This document shows positions 50,150-62,000 of a stretch of DNA of 64,000 nucleotides, one piece after another. Source of the stretch: Adiantum capillus-veneris. Taxonomy: Eukaryota > Streptophyta > Polypodiopsida > Polypodiales > Pteridaceae. The position numbers and the translations under genes were made by a program. The stretch spans positions 27,791,896-27,855,895 of the forward strand of contig CM043960.1 of NCBI GenBank assembly GCA_014529385.2. Direction: 5' to 3'. Numbering within the stretch: position 1 is the stretch's first letter; each line of letters begins with the position of its first letter. The notes beneath the pieces are model-generated. The model worked only from the letters and a program-made list of their open reading frames with translations. It had not been told where the DNA came from and did not search any database.

Positions 50150-52500
50150 GTAACCATGGGTGATCATGTTGAGCAACAGAGTATGCATTTTGACCCAGCA
50201 ACAATGCAAATGTTTCGAGCATTTGCAATGTTCATGCAACAACAACATGCTACTGAAAGAAGGGAGATTTCAACAACAAAGGCCATACAAGCGGTCGTCA
50301 ACAGAATGGATCAGTTCAATGGCAAAGATGTAACCAAGTACTTACGCGATTATGTGAAGGAGATGGAGCTGCATCGCGTGTCAGAAGGTGAGATGATTCA
50401 AAGCTTTGAGCTAGTTGTTGCTCCAGAAATTAGGGAGCATGTTAGAGCAATTAAAAATGGGCATGGGAGAAATTGGGAAGAACTCAAAGTATCTTTAAAG
50501 GAGGAATATTTCATGGAGGACTCGGAGAGAGTGACCAAAAGGACATTCTTAGAATGGGTAGTCAAGCCAAAGCAAGGACTATCAATAACAGAGCTACTTA
50601 GGGAATTTGAGCGGTGCTATGCACAACTCACTAGGACAGAAAGGGCCACACTAGATGCAGAGAAGACAGATCTTTTCTTACAAGCTGCAGGTAAAGAGTT
50701 TCAAGAAAATTTGGAGCTTCTTCTTGAAGATAAAGATGCTGAGCAAGGACTAAAGACCGACTGGAATGAGGTTGAAGGTGCTGTCTCACTGCTTGCCAAA
50801 CGACAAAGAAGAAGGGACAAGATGGTAGTAAACACTACAAGTCCTTCCACCTCAACTTCTGACAAAATTGTAAAGCCTACTTTTATCACTCCTAAGTTTG
50901 ATGAGTCCATGCTATATGAGCTTGTGAAGGGAATGCGTGACTTGAAGGTGAAGTTTGCAAAGCTTGAAGAAAAAGGCCAACCATCAGGGCCACTTCCTAG
51001 GCAAAGACAACAACCCAAAGAAGGGTTTGTTAATAGATGTATTTGGTGTGATAGTACAAACCATGTAAGAAGGGATTGTGATGATTTTAGTGATGCTTTG
51101 TCAAAAGATGTTGTCTTTTTTAAGGATGGTAAAATCCACTTAAGAGAGACAGGTCTACCCTTGAGAACTAACTTTGGGAAGGGGGGAATGCAAACCTTAG
51201 TTGAAGATATGGCAACCAAGCATGCCACCTCTTCAGTTGAGGCAGCTACTTATGGAGTAAAAATTGAACATTTTTGTGATGAAGAGGTGAGTGACCATCA
51301 TGGTCAAATTTGGCCAAATGTCATGCAATTAGCTAAAAAGGGAAAGCTTACAAAAGAGATTCTACATGAAGCAGGTGATTGCATACGTCTAGAAACGGGA
51401 TGGAATGATCCAGTGGACTCATTGTCAGTGCATGCCTACATTACAAAATGCCAACAAAATGAGGCAATTGTAGAAGAGAAGCGCAGACGTGAGAATGCTG
51501 ATGAAGGACCATCAAAAAGAGCTTCTAGAAGTGGGGGAAGAAGCGACTCAATGCCTTCTCAAACACCCTCAACACAAGGAGCATCTCCACCTGAAGTACT
51601 CATGGAGGAGTCTACAACAGGAAAGAAGAAAGAGCCAACGAAAGGTAAGACAAAAGGCCCAACTTATAAACTACAATCTGATATTGAGGTTGCTACAGAT
51701 TTAAAGAAAGTCTTGGAGGAAAGGATCTTGAATAGCAAGATTGAGTTTACTTTGGGAGAAGTTCTTGGCATTGCAAAGCGTGAATTCCATGAGGAGATCA
51801 TTGACATCATCAAGAGAAAGAGGCAAACCCTTGCTGAAGTTTCTCGTCCACAGGTTGAAGGGGAAACCTCAAAGACACAAGGGATGCAACTGCAAAATAA
51901 GGAGAATGATGGAGCTGTGGTAGGATGCTACCAATCTAGTGGGAGAGTGAAGCAAGTGCATTTCTCAAATGATGATGAAGAAGTTGAAGATATTCCTAGG
52001 AGTTACTATTCACGAAGTCATTGGGCAAGGGCTACTACAGAAACTTTGGTCAAGGTAGGTGATCTTGAAGAGCCATTTGTTGCCTTGATTGACCATGGTT
52101 CAGAAATAAACATAATGTCAAAGAGTCTCTACAACAAGTGCAAATGGCCAATGGACACAGATCATGGTTGGATGGTAAAAGTGGCAAACAATTCATTCGG
52201 TGAATTGTATGCAGCATGTCCAGGTGTGAAGGTGACAATAGGTGATGTAAAGATTGACCAAAACTTCTTTGTACAGGATACATCTTCATATCATCTCATC
52301 CTTGGACAGCCCTACATTGTGGGAGTTCGAATGGAAACAAAGGTAATGGACGATGGTTCAGCATATGCTAGGATACGTAGCAAAGATGGTAAACGTGCTG
52401 TCCAATTTCTCACAGTTTGTGTAAACCATGAAAGAAATCGTGACAACCTCAGAGAACACCCTCTACCAAAGGTGAGCAAAGAGTTTCATGATCATAGAGA
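50150..52500 (+). CDS. gag-protease region of element I
   Basis: Gag makes the particle shell and the retropepsin cuts the polyprotein. The N-terminal half (about 50.2-50.85 kb) has a capsid-like helical stretch (YLRDYVKEMELHRV, ITELLREFERCYAQL). A zinc knuckle CIWCDSTNHVRRDC (CX2CX4HX4C) is near 51.04-51.08 kb. A charged, low-complexity Lys/Glu/Ser stretch follows at about 51.48-51.68 kb. The protease is near 52.07-52.32 kb, with active-site region FVALIDHGSEINIMS and end YHLILGQPYI. Base composition is less AT-biased than the old elements around it, in keeping with a recent arrival. Confidence 0.85.
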
Positions 52501-52599
52501 AATGATGGGTTTTGGCCAAGTACCATTGTAAAGCGGGATTGCAGTGGTACAGAAAGAAAAAGGGTCTCGCCTTATCCAAAAATAGGTGAAGCATTTTCA

Positions 52600-54460
52600 A
52601 AGAGCTCCTTGGTAACAAAGAATGGATCAGTATGTTTTACAAAACTTGAAGATTTGAAGAGATGTGATAAGCAATATGTGCATAATGTACAAATGTGCAT
52701 GAAAAAGAGTGGGTTGCTAGAGCCTACTGAAAATGTTTTGGGTTTGTGTGAACAAGTTTCTTTTGTAGATACTATGGGTGAGCTTGATGCTATAATGAGG
52801 TCTAGTTTGCATCTTGAAAATGAAGTTGTGGAAGTTTGCTCTATGGAAATGTATCAAGTAATAGAAGCCTTTAAAGAAAGCCAAACAATAGGCCCAAAAG
52901 TCCATGTTGAAACTAAATACAAGAGTGTAGCAAAGAAGGTGAAACCAGTAGCTTCACCCTTACCACCCAACAACAGGGAAAAGATTGAACAGGCTTCTTT
53001 ACAACCAAGTTTGCGGAATCCTAAAAAGATCGGGCATACCTTCACAAAGGAGTCTTTTCAAGAGTTGCAGATTGGTTGCGAGGAGTTTCTAACACAGGAG
53101 GAGACAAAGTGCTTCAAAGAAATGCTTTCAAAGCATGGTAAGGCTTTTGCATTTGAGCCACATGAGATAGGATGTGTTGATCCTTATATTGTAGCTCCTA
53201 TGGTAATTTTCACAATACCTCATGTGCCTTGGAATCTGCGGCCTATTCCGGTTCCAAAGGCTCATTTGCCAAAGTTGGTAGAGCTACTGAATGAGAAAAT
53301 CAAAATGGGAATCTTGGAGCCTTCTTGTGCTCCATACTCAAACAGGTGGTTCACAGTTCCAAAGAAGAATGGTTCTCTACGCTTCATCCAAGATATGCAA
53401 CCAGTGAACAAGGTTACAATTAGAAATGTAGGAACATGTCCAATTGTGGATGAATTTGCAGAGGCGTTTGCAGGGAGGGCAATCTACTCAATGGAGGATC
53501 TCTACTCAGGGTATGATCAATTTCAGCTTGCAATGGAAAGCAGAGACTTGACAACCATGAGGACACCTTTGGGTTTGGTAAGGATGTGTACCTTGCCACA
53601 GGGAGCAACCAACTCGGTTGCACATATGATGAATGGGATGAATAAGGTCTTACGTGACTTTATTCCTCAAATCACAATGCCTTTCATTGATGATTTGCCT
53701 ATCAAAGGATGTGAAGAAAATGACAAAGATGAAGCTTTGGATCTCAAGGGATGTCGCAGGTTTGTGGTAAATCACATAAATGATTGTGATAAAATTTTGT
53801 CTAGGTTGGAAGAAGTGAATCTTACATTGTCAGGGAAAAAGTCTATGTTTGGTGTCAAAGAAGTGCTCATTGTGGGGCACATGTGCGGGCCATATGGTAG
53901 GAAACCTTGTCCATCAAAGGTAGATGCCATCCAAAGAATGAAAGAAACATGCACTAGCATCACTGAGGCTAGAAGGTTTCTGGGAGCATGTGTCTTCTAT
54001 GTTATTTGGATTCCACATTATGCACATGTAGCTGATCCTCTTTATCAGCTGCTTAGAAAGAATCAAAAGTTTAAATGGACAGAAGCACATGTAAAATCCA
54101 TGAAAAAGCTAAAGGAGTTACTCCAGTCAGCAACGACTTTAAGAAAGGTAGACTATGAGTGTCAAAGGCCAGTGATTGTGACAGTAGATACCAGTCCTAC
54201 AGGGATTGGATGGGCAATAGGGCAAGATGACAAAGAAGGACACAGGTATGTGGTAAGATTTGGAGCAAAGGTACTAAGTGCTCGCCAAAGAAACTATCCA
54301 CAGATAAAGAGAGAGTTATGGGGTATGGTTACAGCCTTGAAAAGTGGGAAAGAGTACCTAATTGGTGCATGTGTGGTTGTAGAAACAGATTGTCTACCAC
54401 TTCTTGGGATGATTACAAGCTGCTCAACACCAGACATTGCTATGTTGCGGTGGATTGCCT
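52600..54460 (+). CDS. RT-RNase H region of element I
   Basis: Reverse transcriptase copies the element RNA and RNase H removes the RNA strand. RT lies at about 53.2-53.9 kb: LRFIQDMQPVNKVTIRN (region 2), YSMEDLYSGYDQFQLA (region 3), TLPQGATNSV (region 4) and MPFIDDLPIKG (catalytic region 5, with the Asp-Asp pair). RNase H lies at about 54.16-54.45 kb, with VTVDTSPTGIGWAIG, AKVLSARQRNYPQIKREL and VVETDCLPLLGMI. The usual plant MPFGLTNAP and YLDDIL forms are absent. The form here is of a type I associate with fungal, charophyte or moss elements, from memory and not by search. Confidence 0.85.
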
Positions 54461-54469
54461 AAGTCCTTA

Positions 54470-56090
54470 AATCCCGAGTTTAAGCACATTGCAGGTAAAG
54501 ACAATACAGTGGCAGATATGCTATCAAGGGCAAGGTATGAAGATGAGTCACAAATGATTGATGAGGGAGATGATGTAGGCACAAAATTCTATTCTATCTC
54601 TCATGTCAAAGGTAACAATGTCTGCATGACTAATTCACTTGAATTGTTCTTGAAAGATCTTTATGAAGGTGATTGGCTTTCTATTGGAAGGTACTTGAGT
54701 ACTCTAACAAAACAGGATGATTGGTCTGAACAAGAATTCAAGAGAATACGCAGGAAAGCATATGGGTACTTTTTAAGGGATGGTTACTTGTGGAAGCATC
54801 CTAAACAAAAGGGTGCTACACCACAACGGGTTATATGTAAAAAAGAGACTCAAGTAAAGCTCATGCAAGAGTTTCATGAGAGTCTATGGGCTGGACACAG
54901 GGGTGTGTGGGCAACCTTCTCCAAGTTGAAAGAAAAATACTGGTGGAAGGGTATGTATAAAGATGTATCTCAGTTTGTAGAGTCATGTGTAACTTGTCAA
55001 ATGTATTCAAATGTTCGACATCGTGATGGATTGCACCCTACATATCCACTAGCCATGCACTATAAATGGGTTGTGGATCTAGTCACGATGCCTTTAGGAC
55101 TCTGGCAGATGAGATACTTGGTTCTTGCACGAGAGGACCTAACTAACCAGGTTGAAGGAAGAGCATTAAGAGCTAAGACCACAGAAGCTGTGTGCAAATT
55201 CCTTCTTGATGAGGTGATTTGCCGTTATGGTTGTGTGGGAAAAATCACTGCAGATCGAGGTGAACTGGATGCCGAAGAAGCAAGGGAGTTCTTTTCTAGA
55301 TTAGGGGTCAAGCTTTCTCTTACTACAGCTTACAACCCTGAAGGCAATGAAAAGAGTGAAAGAGGGCATCCTCCTATCATCAAAGCTTTGGCCAAGGCTT
55401 GCGAAGGAAGAATTGGTGAGTGGCCAAAACTGTTACCATATGCTTTATGGGCTGATCGTACAACACATAGCTCAGTAACTGGCTACATGCCTGCGGAGCT
55501 AATGTATGGTCAAAAGCCAGTGATGCCGATTGAAGATACAATTCCTACATGGAATGTACTACCTTGGCAAGAGGGGCTTAGTAGGGAAGATCTCCTTGCA
55601 CTGCGTATAAGGCAGCTAGAGAGAAGACCTGGAGACATTGAAGCTGCAAAAGAACGACTCAAAAATGCAAGGTTGAAAAACAAGGACTATTTTGATAAGC
55701 GACATCGACTCAGGAGCAAAGCAATTGACAAAGGTGACTGGCTTTTAGTGTATGATAGTAGCCTTGATAACCAGCATACAGTCATGCGTAAGTTCTCAAA
55801 AAGATGGTTTGGACCGTATGTTGTAAAGCATGTGCATGAAAATGCTACTTACAGCTTGTCTGAACTAGATGGTACAGAAGTAAAGATTCCCATTGCAGGA
55901 AAAAGGATTAAAATGTTTAAGAGAAGAGGAGACAATGATCTCGAAGATATGGATGAGGAAGAAGAGAGAAACACAGGTGAAGATCAAAGTGAACATGAAG
56001 CCCTGGAATCATCCAGTGAAGAAGAAGACAAGGAAGATGTACAATCTTACAAAGAGACAATGTGGCACATACCGGAGGATGTGCAGGTTT
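54470..56090 (+). CDS. Integrase region of element I
   Basis: Integrase joins the DNA copy to the host chromosome. After the end of RNase H (HIAGKDNTVADMLSRARYED) comes the HHCC zinc-binding part, H-X3-H...C-X2-C (HESLWAGHRGVW near 54.88 kb, SCVTCQMYSN near 54.99 kb). The DDE core follows at about 55.07-55.4 kb (VVDLVTMPLGLW, KITADRGELDA, LTTAYNPEGNEKSERGH). The C-terminal part, about 55.65-55.95 kb, has the GPY/F-type module (FSKRWFGPYVVKHVHENATY). An acidic tail rich in Glu/Asp ends it; no chromodomain is seen. Confidence 0.85.
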
Positions 56091-56102
56091 AGAGGGGGTG
56101 GA
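56091..56102 (+). other. Polypurine tract of element I
   Basis: AGAGGGGGTGGA, immediately before the 3' LTR, the expected plus-strand primer. Confidence 0.8.
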
Positions 56103-57482
56103 TGTCGTGCTGTGACACGTACATAGTGGGAACGCATGCTACAAAATCTATCTTGTATTTTTTTTAGATACATAATTATATTTCCTATAATGTACATATG
56201 CATATGTAAGTATAAAAATAAGCTTTCTATCTCATATTATTATTTATCTCAAGGGTAATGTATTCTTACTTTACCATAAAAAAAAATACTATGGGAAAAG
56301 TGTCAATAGCTCCGCCTCTTTAACTTGGGGCAAAAAAAGCATTGATTCTTTATTTCTACTATTTCATTATCATCTCACACCCTAGCTAGATCCTATATCT
56401 AGGGTAAACTCCAATATATATATATTCTATGTATTTTTTATACTTTTCTTATATTTCTTTTTAAATAGCTACTAGGAGAGAATCAAATCCTAGTGGGACA
56501 CTAGGTGGCATGATTTCAAAGATACACTTATTTTAATGCATTATTGCAAGCATGATTACAAAACTTTGTCAAGGAGCAATGTCATGATTTCATATGGCAT
56601 GAGGTGTCCTTTGAAATCAAATGAAAGTCTAGGCTAAGGGGACCACATGAAGACTTTTGCTGCCAGAAATGGACCCTATTTTGATGAATTTTTTACACAA
56701 GGTTCCAATCCAAATTGGAGAATGATTTTAAAATGAAAATCGTAGCTAATGAGCTGAAGTTTCTGCCCATATTTTTACTTTTTTATTTGGAGCTACGGTT
56801 GAGGAGATATGATCAAAATACTGGACCCCAGTCTGCCCACATCATGCAGGGACAGCTCATTTCCAACTTTTCCAATTCCTGTTCACACTGGCTCCTCTCT
56901 TCTTGTGTAAACCCTTGTGGGTTCCCTTCACCTATAAAAGGGGACCTCTTCTTCCTTGGAAGGAACTCAAGCATTCAAGCCATTGATGAGAGGAATTCTT
57001 GAGGGAGTGAGTAGTAATGCCTAATTGTACTTAGCCCCATTAACATAAGCCCAAGCCTACACTTTCTCCTAGAGGAAAACTAGCCATTCTTGTACGCCAT
57101 CCTTGGAGGATCAACTCTAATCAAAGAAGGTGTTGTACTTGGCGTATCAATCAACGTTGAATTCTCCCCTCTTCTTCTCTCTCCCATCAATAATGATGCC
57201 GAAGGGTTTCAAGTAAGATGTGTTCTACATTGATGTTTTCTTGATTTCTTGTTGTTTTCATTTTCATCTCTAATCCAACATATATATATGTATCTAATCT
57301 CATCTCCTTAACCAAACCTATCTCTCTCATTCTTAGTAATTCATCCTCTCTAGGTTCTCTTTGCTACAGGTACATCTCTCCCCGCAGTATCCTTATTGCC
57401 TACGAGCAAGAATAGGGCTTGGGAGGGAAACTTCTCATCTCTTCACTTCTCTCGTATCTACATTTCTCACATACTATCCTAG

Positions 57483-57701
57483 ATGAATAACCCACATGAT
57501 GATCATTTCTATCGCTTTCACTCTGTACGATCTATTAGAATTAACGTATGGATTAGCCGTAAAATACACTTTCAACAACGTATAGTGTTTCTCTTCGGTC
57601 CTGAAAGGCTCAATGAAATACTTCTATCACCGGATCCCATCATACTACCTCTCATAGACTATAATTTTTCTTTTGATGTAAGCGTAGTTATCTTGCTATG
57701 A
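57483..57701 (+). CDS. Small LTR-encoded protein a, 3' LTR copy
   Basis: Same 72-codon frame as at 49,472-49,690, identical in protein. See that entry. Confidence 0.45.
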   Translation: MNNPHDDHFYRFHSVRSIRINVWISRKIHFQQRIVFLFGPERLNEILLSPDPIILPLIDYNFSFDVSVVILL

Positions 57702-57910
57702 ACCAAGAGTATTTGTACACACAATTAATCCCAATCACTAGGCAAAATATATATATTATGGTAAGCACAAAACTACAATTCCAAAGAACAATTCGTAGCC
57801 TATTTGGTCAGCCAAGATTGAATGCCATTAACTCATCCATTAACCCTTTCATATTACCCATGATACGATATGACCATAGCCTTGATGTTTTCATCTTCGT
57901 ATTGTTTTGA
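57698..57910 (+). CDS. Small LTR-encoded protein b, 3' LTR copy
   Basis: Same 70-codon frame as at 49,687-49,899 with one residue changed (Asn to Asp). See that entry. Confidence 0.45.
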   Translation: MNQEYLYTQLIPITRQNIYIMVSTKLQFQRTIRSLFGQPRLNAINSSINPFILPMIRYDHSLDVFIFVLF

Positions 57911-58112
57911 CATTCTCTTTTGCGTTCTTTCTTTGTGTGTGTGTGAGTGCAAGAGAGAAAGAGTGAGTCTTCTTTGATTGCACTTCTTTCCAAACCCTAG
58001 TCTTCATGGCATCCATGGTTTAACTCCTTCATATAGTTTTTGTTGAGTTCTCTCACAAACTCTCACAGCCATAAGCCCGGTGCTTTCCTGGCAAGACCGC
58101 AAATTTCTCGAT

Positions 58113-58117
58113 AGCGT
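58113..58117. repeat. Target-site duplication of element I, right
   Basis: AGCGT directly after the 3' LTR, matching 48,087-48,091. Confidence 0.85.
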
Positions 58118-58427
58118 GCCCTGCATAATCAGATTATCAGATTATGCAATGGCAGGCTCAAGAGTAATGTTGAAGCGATAAGCTTGGTGGGAAATTTATG
58201 GCAGAATTACGGAGGGATGTAAGGAGACTACTGCATTCTCATCAACATTGCTACCATCGTGCTGCTTTGCACCTTGCGTACTGCAAATTGGCTTACAATA
58301 TGGTTGCAGAGCTCTCTCTCCATCTGTCTTCTCTCCAACTCCAGGCTCGAGTGGGATGGCCTTGCACTCTAGTAGATCGGCAGTATGGCCATCCATCATC
58401 AGTACCTGGTCCTATTTTGTGTTTTTG
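58118..58427. other. Unassigned stretch with a small hairpin
   Basis: TGCATAATC (58,122-58,130) and GATTATGCA (58,140-58,148) form a 9-bp-arm hairpin five bases from the target duplication. The rest is unrecognised; it continues the sequence left of element I at 48,086. Confidence 0.5.
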
Positions 58428-58449
58428 CACTATGGAAATCTCCAAGTGT

Positions 58450-58603
58450 TTACCGCGCTGTTTTATCGCGTTTTGTAGAGAGAAGGTGCAAATTCAATTA
58501 GAGAAAAAATAGAGAGGAGGGCAGGGTTTTTTTTGTGTGTTTAAAGTATTACCGCAACTTTCTCCATTGTTATTACCGCTGTTATTATCGCGCTTATTAT
58601 CGT
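58450..58603. repeat. Subterminal TTAYCGC repeats of the CACTA element
   Basis: TTACCGC or TTATCGC/T at about 58,450, 58,463, 58,549, 58,573, 58,585 and 58,597: six copies in 155 bp, all in one direction. In En/Spm-type elements such repeats bind the TNPA-type protein. Confidence 0.6.
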
Positions 58604-58665
58604 TGTTATATCCGACATCCAAATTTAGTACCTAAACTTTCAAATTCTGGCTTAACCCCTCCACA

Positions 58666-58684
58666 CCCCCCCCCCCCCCCCCCC
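58666..58684. repeat. C19 homopolymer run
   Basis: Nineteen C in a row, shortly before a (GA)n tract at 58,773-58,816. Confidence 0.9.
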
Positions 58685-58766
58685 TTTAAATTTTGGTGTT
58701 TCCCTCCTCTCAATAAAAATTAAAGAATATTGTATATAATTTTCAAATATAAAAAAGAAGGGAAAG

Positions 58767-58772
<6 letters not shown>

Positions 58773-58816
<44 letters not shown>
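58773..58816. repeat. (GA)n microsatellite
   Basis: About 44 bp, flanked by diverged GAAA and GAGAAA words. Confidence 0.95.
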
Positions 58817-58824
<8 letters not shown>

Positions 58825-59001
58825 AGAGAAAGAGGGGGGAGAAGGAGGTGGGGTATATAAGATTACACTTGGTTACAACTAAAATAATCATTGTCAATTG
58901 ATTAACATAATTGAGCATATTCTCAAATCTAAAGAGAGGAAGAGGAGGGAGAGAGAGATGAATGGATTACACGACCAAAAAACTTCATAATTGCAAAATG
59001 T

Positions 59002-62000
59002 TTATGAATCATCTTCCAAAAGATCTCTACATGAAGCATCATCCAATTCTAAGCCCAGGGATCCTAAATCAATAAAGAGAGAAACGGAATTGTCGTTTGT
59101 GGATGCATTGCCAGCTTCATCATCTTCAAGTTCGTCATCCTCCATCTCATCATCTTCATAATCATGACAATCATCCTCGCTAAGACTTGCTGCCACCGGA
59201 CTCGATTCATCGGCCTCCCTCTCCTCTATTTCCACCTCATCCAAAGTTGGAGGTGGAAGAGGGTCAAAGATAGTCTCCACTTCATTAGTGGAAAAAATGG
59301 TTCTTCCCCGAGGTTTTACGAAAATTACAAACTAAAGTTTTGGTTGGTGGATTGGTGGGATATAGATGACCTATAAAATAGAAGCTCAAAGTGAGTAACA
59401 TTGGTATAACTAACGCTACAAGTAAATAAGAATAAAAAAGGTACATGTCACTCACGTGATCACAATTACGCGGTAAAACTAAATTGTCATGCCTCCCTGT
59501 GTGATGCACACTAGAGTGCACCATGTAGAGGCCATTCTCATGTCGTCTAGACACATTTGCAAACCACTTGTGCTCGAAGATGAAGGTATGAAAGGGTCTA
59601 AAATTAACTTTTAGTATCCTTTCAATAATTCCACAGTACCTGGCTTCATCACCGTCTGTGTCAAAGTTGCCCATGATGTCACAATCCATGCTGGTTCTAC
59701 GCTCGTGAATGTGGCGCGTATGAAAGTGACGACCCTTTCACCACATTAATTTAAAGGAAAGGCACTACAAAATAGAAAAATATATTAATTTACCAAATAC
59801 ATATTAGATATAATTTCAAGAAATAGCAAGACAATATGGGTTAGGTATATGAGTACTCTACCTTTGGTACACAGCTTCGTGCATACTCCCATTCTTTGTT
59901 GGTGATGTCTTCTCCACACTGTTTTGCCTCGGTCATTCTCTCATGAATCCAATGTGCACTAATGAGATCTGGGAAACATGCAAGGTGTCTAGGCACTGGG
60001 GGTGCCCTCCTTCCTCCATGTGCTTGTTTCCATGCTTCCCTCTCTTGCAAACGCCTTGCCTTTTCCACTGTCCACAAGTCCACCCACTTGGTCATAATCT
60101 TTGCATTGAGAATGCAAAAGCTATCGAACACTCGGGATAGATTCATATCCATGTTAAGCAGTTTCCCCTTTCCACTTGGCAAGTGTGAAGTCATCCTTGC
60201 TTCTTCCTCGTCTGACCACATGCGAGACATTGAAGGATCAACTTGTGCCAAATACTCTGATATGTAAACAAATGCCTCTTGAACGATCCACCCTTCGGCC
60301 ATACATGCCTTTGGTTGAGACCGTAGCCGCAAAAAATCTTTGAGAGTCTTTAAAAACCTCTCTAAGAAGAACATCCATCGTGCGTGCACTACTCCACATA
60401 TAGCTATCTCCTCCACCACTTGAACCAAGAGGTGAATTTGACTAAGAAGGACCGATCGAGGAAATGCATCTTCCATGGCACACACAGTTTCTGTTGCAAG
60501 TGTTTGAGCAGCACGGATAGCATCTATTTGGATTTCCTTGGAGCTCACAAATCTAGAAGAAAACACACAAGGATACACTAAGTGCTAGTTGAAATTATTG
60601 TGTACATAAAAAAGGTGTAGTTGAGTGGAGTCTTGTGGTGTACCTTACTAGCTCTCCTTGTTTGAAAATAGCGTCCCTAACTTTCTTGTCCCGACATATA
60701 CACATACTCACCGACAGAATGAACTACAATGTAAATCAAGGAAAGGGAAAGTGAGTGATAGTCATACACACAAACTCTAGATAGAATAGGGAGTATGAAG
60801 ATTACCTGAAGCATCTTGTGCCAATCATGGGACTTTAACCCATACAATTGAACGCTTCCACCCTTCTTCGATTTTGTGAAAGCTCCCTTTAGCGACCTCA
60901 TGTATCCTGTTGGTGTGCAAATAGAGGCAATGGTACCCTTCACCTTGTCTAATTCTTCTTTGGATAACATCCATGGTGCTTTAGGAAGCACAATATTTCC
61001 ATTTGGGGCATGCCGCGGAGTAGCAGAGGCGGGGAGAGGTTTTAAAAGCCTCAAATCCTCCGTTGCACCCAAAGAGTCCTTGCCAATAATATGGTCCCAT
61101 AGTGTTTGGGCTACATTCTTGAATATGTGCATGGGATCCAAGAGGTGTTTTATTTATAAGTCCTTCCAATATGGAAGCCTTAAAAATATGGAATACCTTG
61201 ACATACCTTTTGGTGGAGGACACGGAGCTGGATTGTTGTTGGGGTGTTCCTCCCAAATGACGGCCCAATCTGCCATCGTGAGCTTTAGAGGAGTCTTCCC
61301 ATTTGTTGGAGCCTTGTGCTTGTTATGCCCTTGGGGTAAGAAACGATATTTGTTTGGGTAGATTACCTTGCGCAAGGAATCGAGCCTCTCCGTCACCAAC
61401 GATGGCCAGCAAGTAGCACATGCATTGTGCCTCGATGTGGACAACCCTGTATACATATCATATGGTTAGAGATATGAGTGAACTAAAGTGAACTAAAGGG
61501 AGAGAGGGAAAGAGAGATAGAGTAAAGGGGGTTACCAGAAATCTCTCCAAACCCAGAATAGTCGTGCATAGTCCACATAAGGATTCCCCTCACTTGGGCC
61601 TCTCCACCCCCCCTTTGCAAGTGAGACATCGACAACATGAATTCCTCTCCATAACTCCTCCAACTCATCAATGAGGGGTTCGAGGTAAATGTCAATATTT
61701 GACACTTTGTACTTCCCTAGCACAAGCAAGGAAAGAAGTATATTTCCCTTCTTCGTTGTCTCCCATGGTGGAATATTGTAGTTGATGATCACCACAAGCC
61801 AAGTGCTCCATGAAGTAGACTTAGTGCCGAAGGGGTTGACACCATCACTTGCTAACGCAAGCCTCAAGTGTCGAGGCTCCAACCCAAGCTCTGGCCATTG
61901 AGTTTAGATGTGCCTCCATGTAGGTGAATCGGCAGGGACATGCATCATTCCATCATTTGAGTCATGGTTTGCATGCCACGCGTGAAGCTCCATGGTAGAC

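Larger units (their letters stand above)
48092..58112 (+). mobile_element. Element I: young Ty3/gypsy element, close to whole
   Basis: About 10.0 kb: 5' LTR, primer site, gag-protease region, RT-RNase H region, integrase region, polypurine tract, 3' LTR, flanked by AGCGT duplications. I count about eight base differences and no net length change between the two 2,010-bp LTRs (0.4%). That is a recent insertion: roughly 0.15 million years at rates often used for angiosperms, perhaps around a million at slower gymnosperm-like rates. Coding is largely open, with about one or two interruptions. RT lacks the usual MPFGLTNAP stretch and instead has TLPQGATNSV and MPFIDDLPIKG, so it is not of the common plant lineages seen elsewhere in the window. 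No chromodomain seen. Confidence 0.95.
56103..58112 (+). repeat. 3' LTR of element I
   Basis: 2,010 bp, offset exactly 8,011 from the 5' LTR throughout. About eight single-base differences and no indels noted. Confidence 0.95.

Noticed and set aside
50701-51228. 175-codon open frame antisense to gag of element I
   Set aside because: Shadow of the well-supported gag frame on the other strand.
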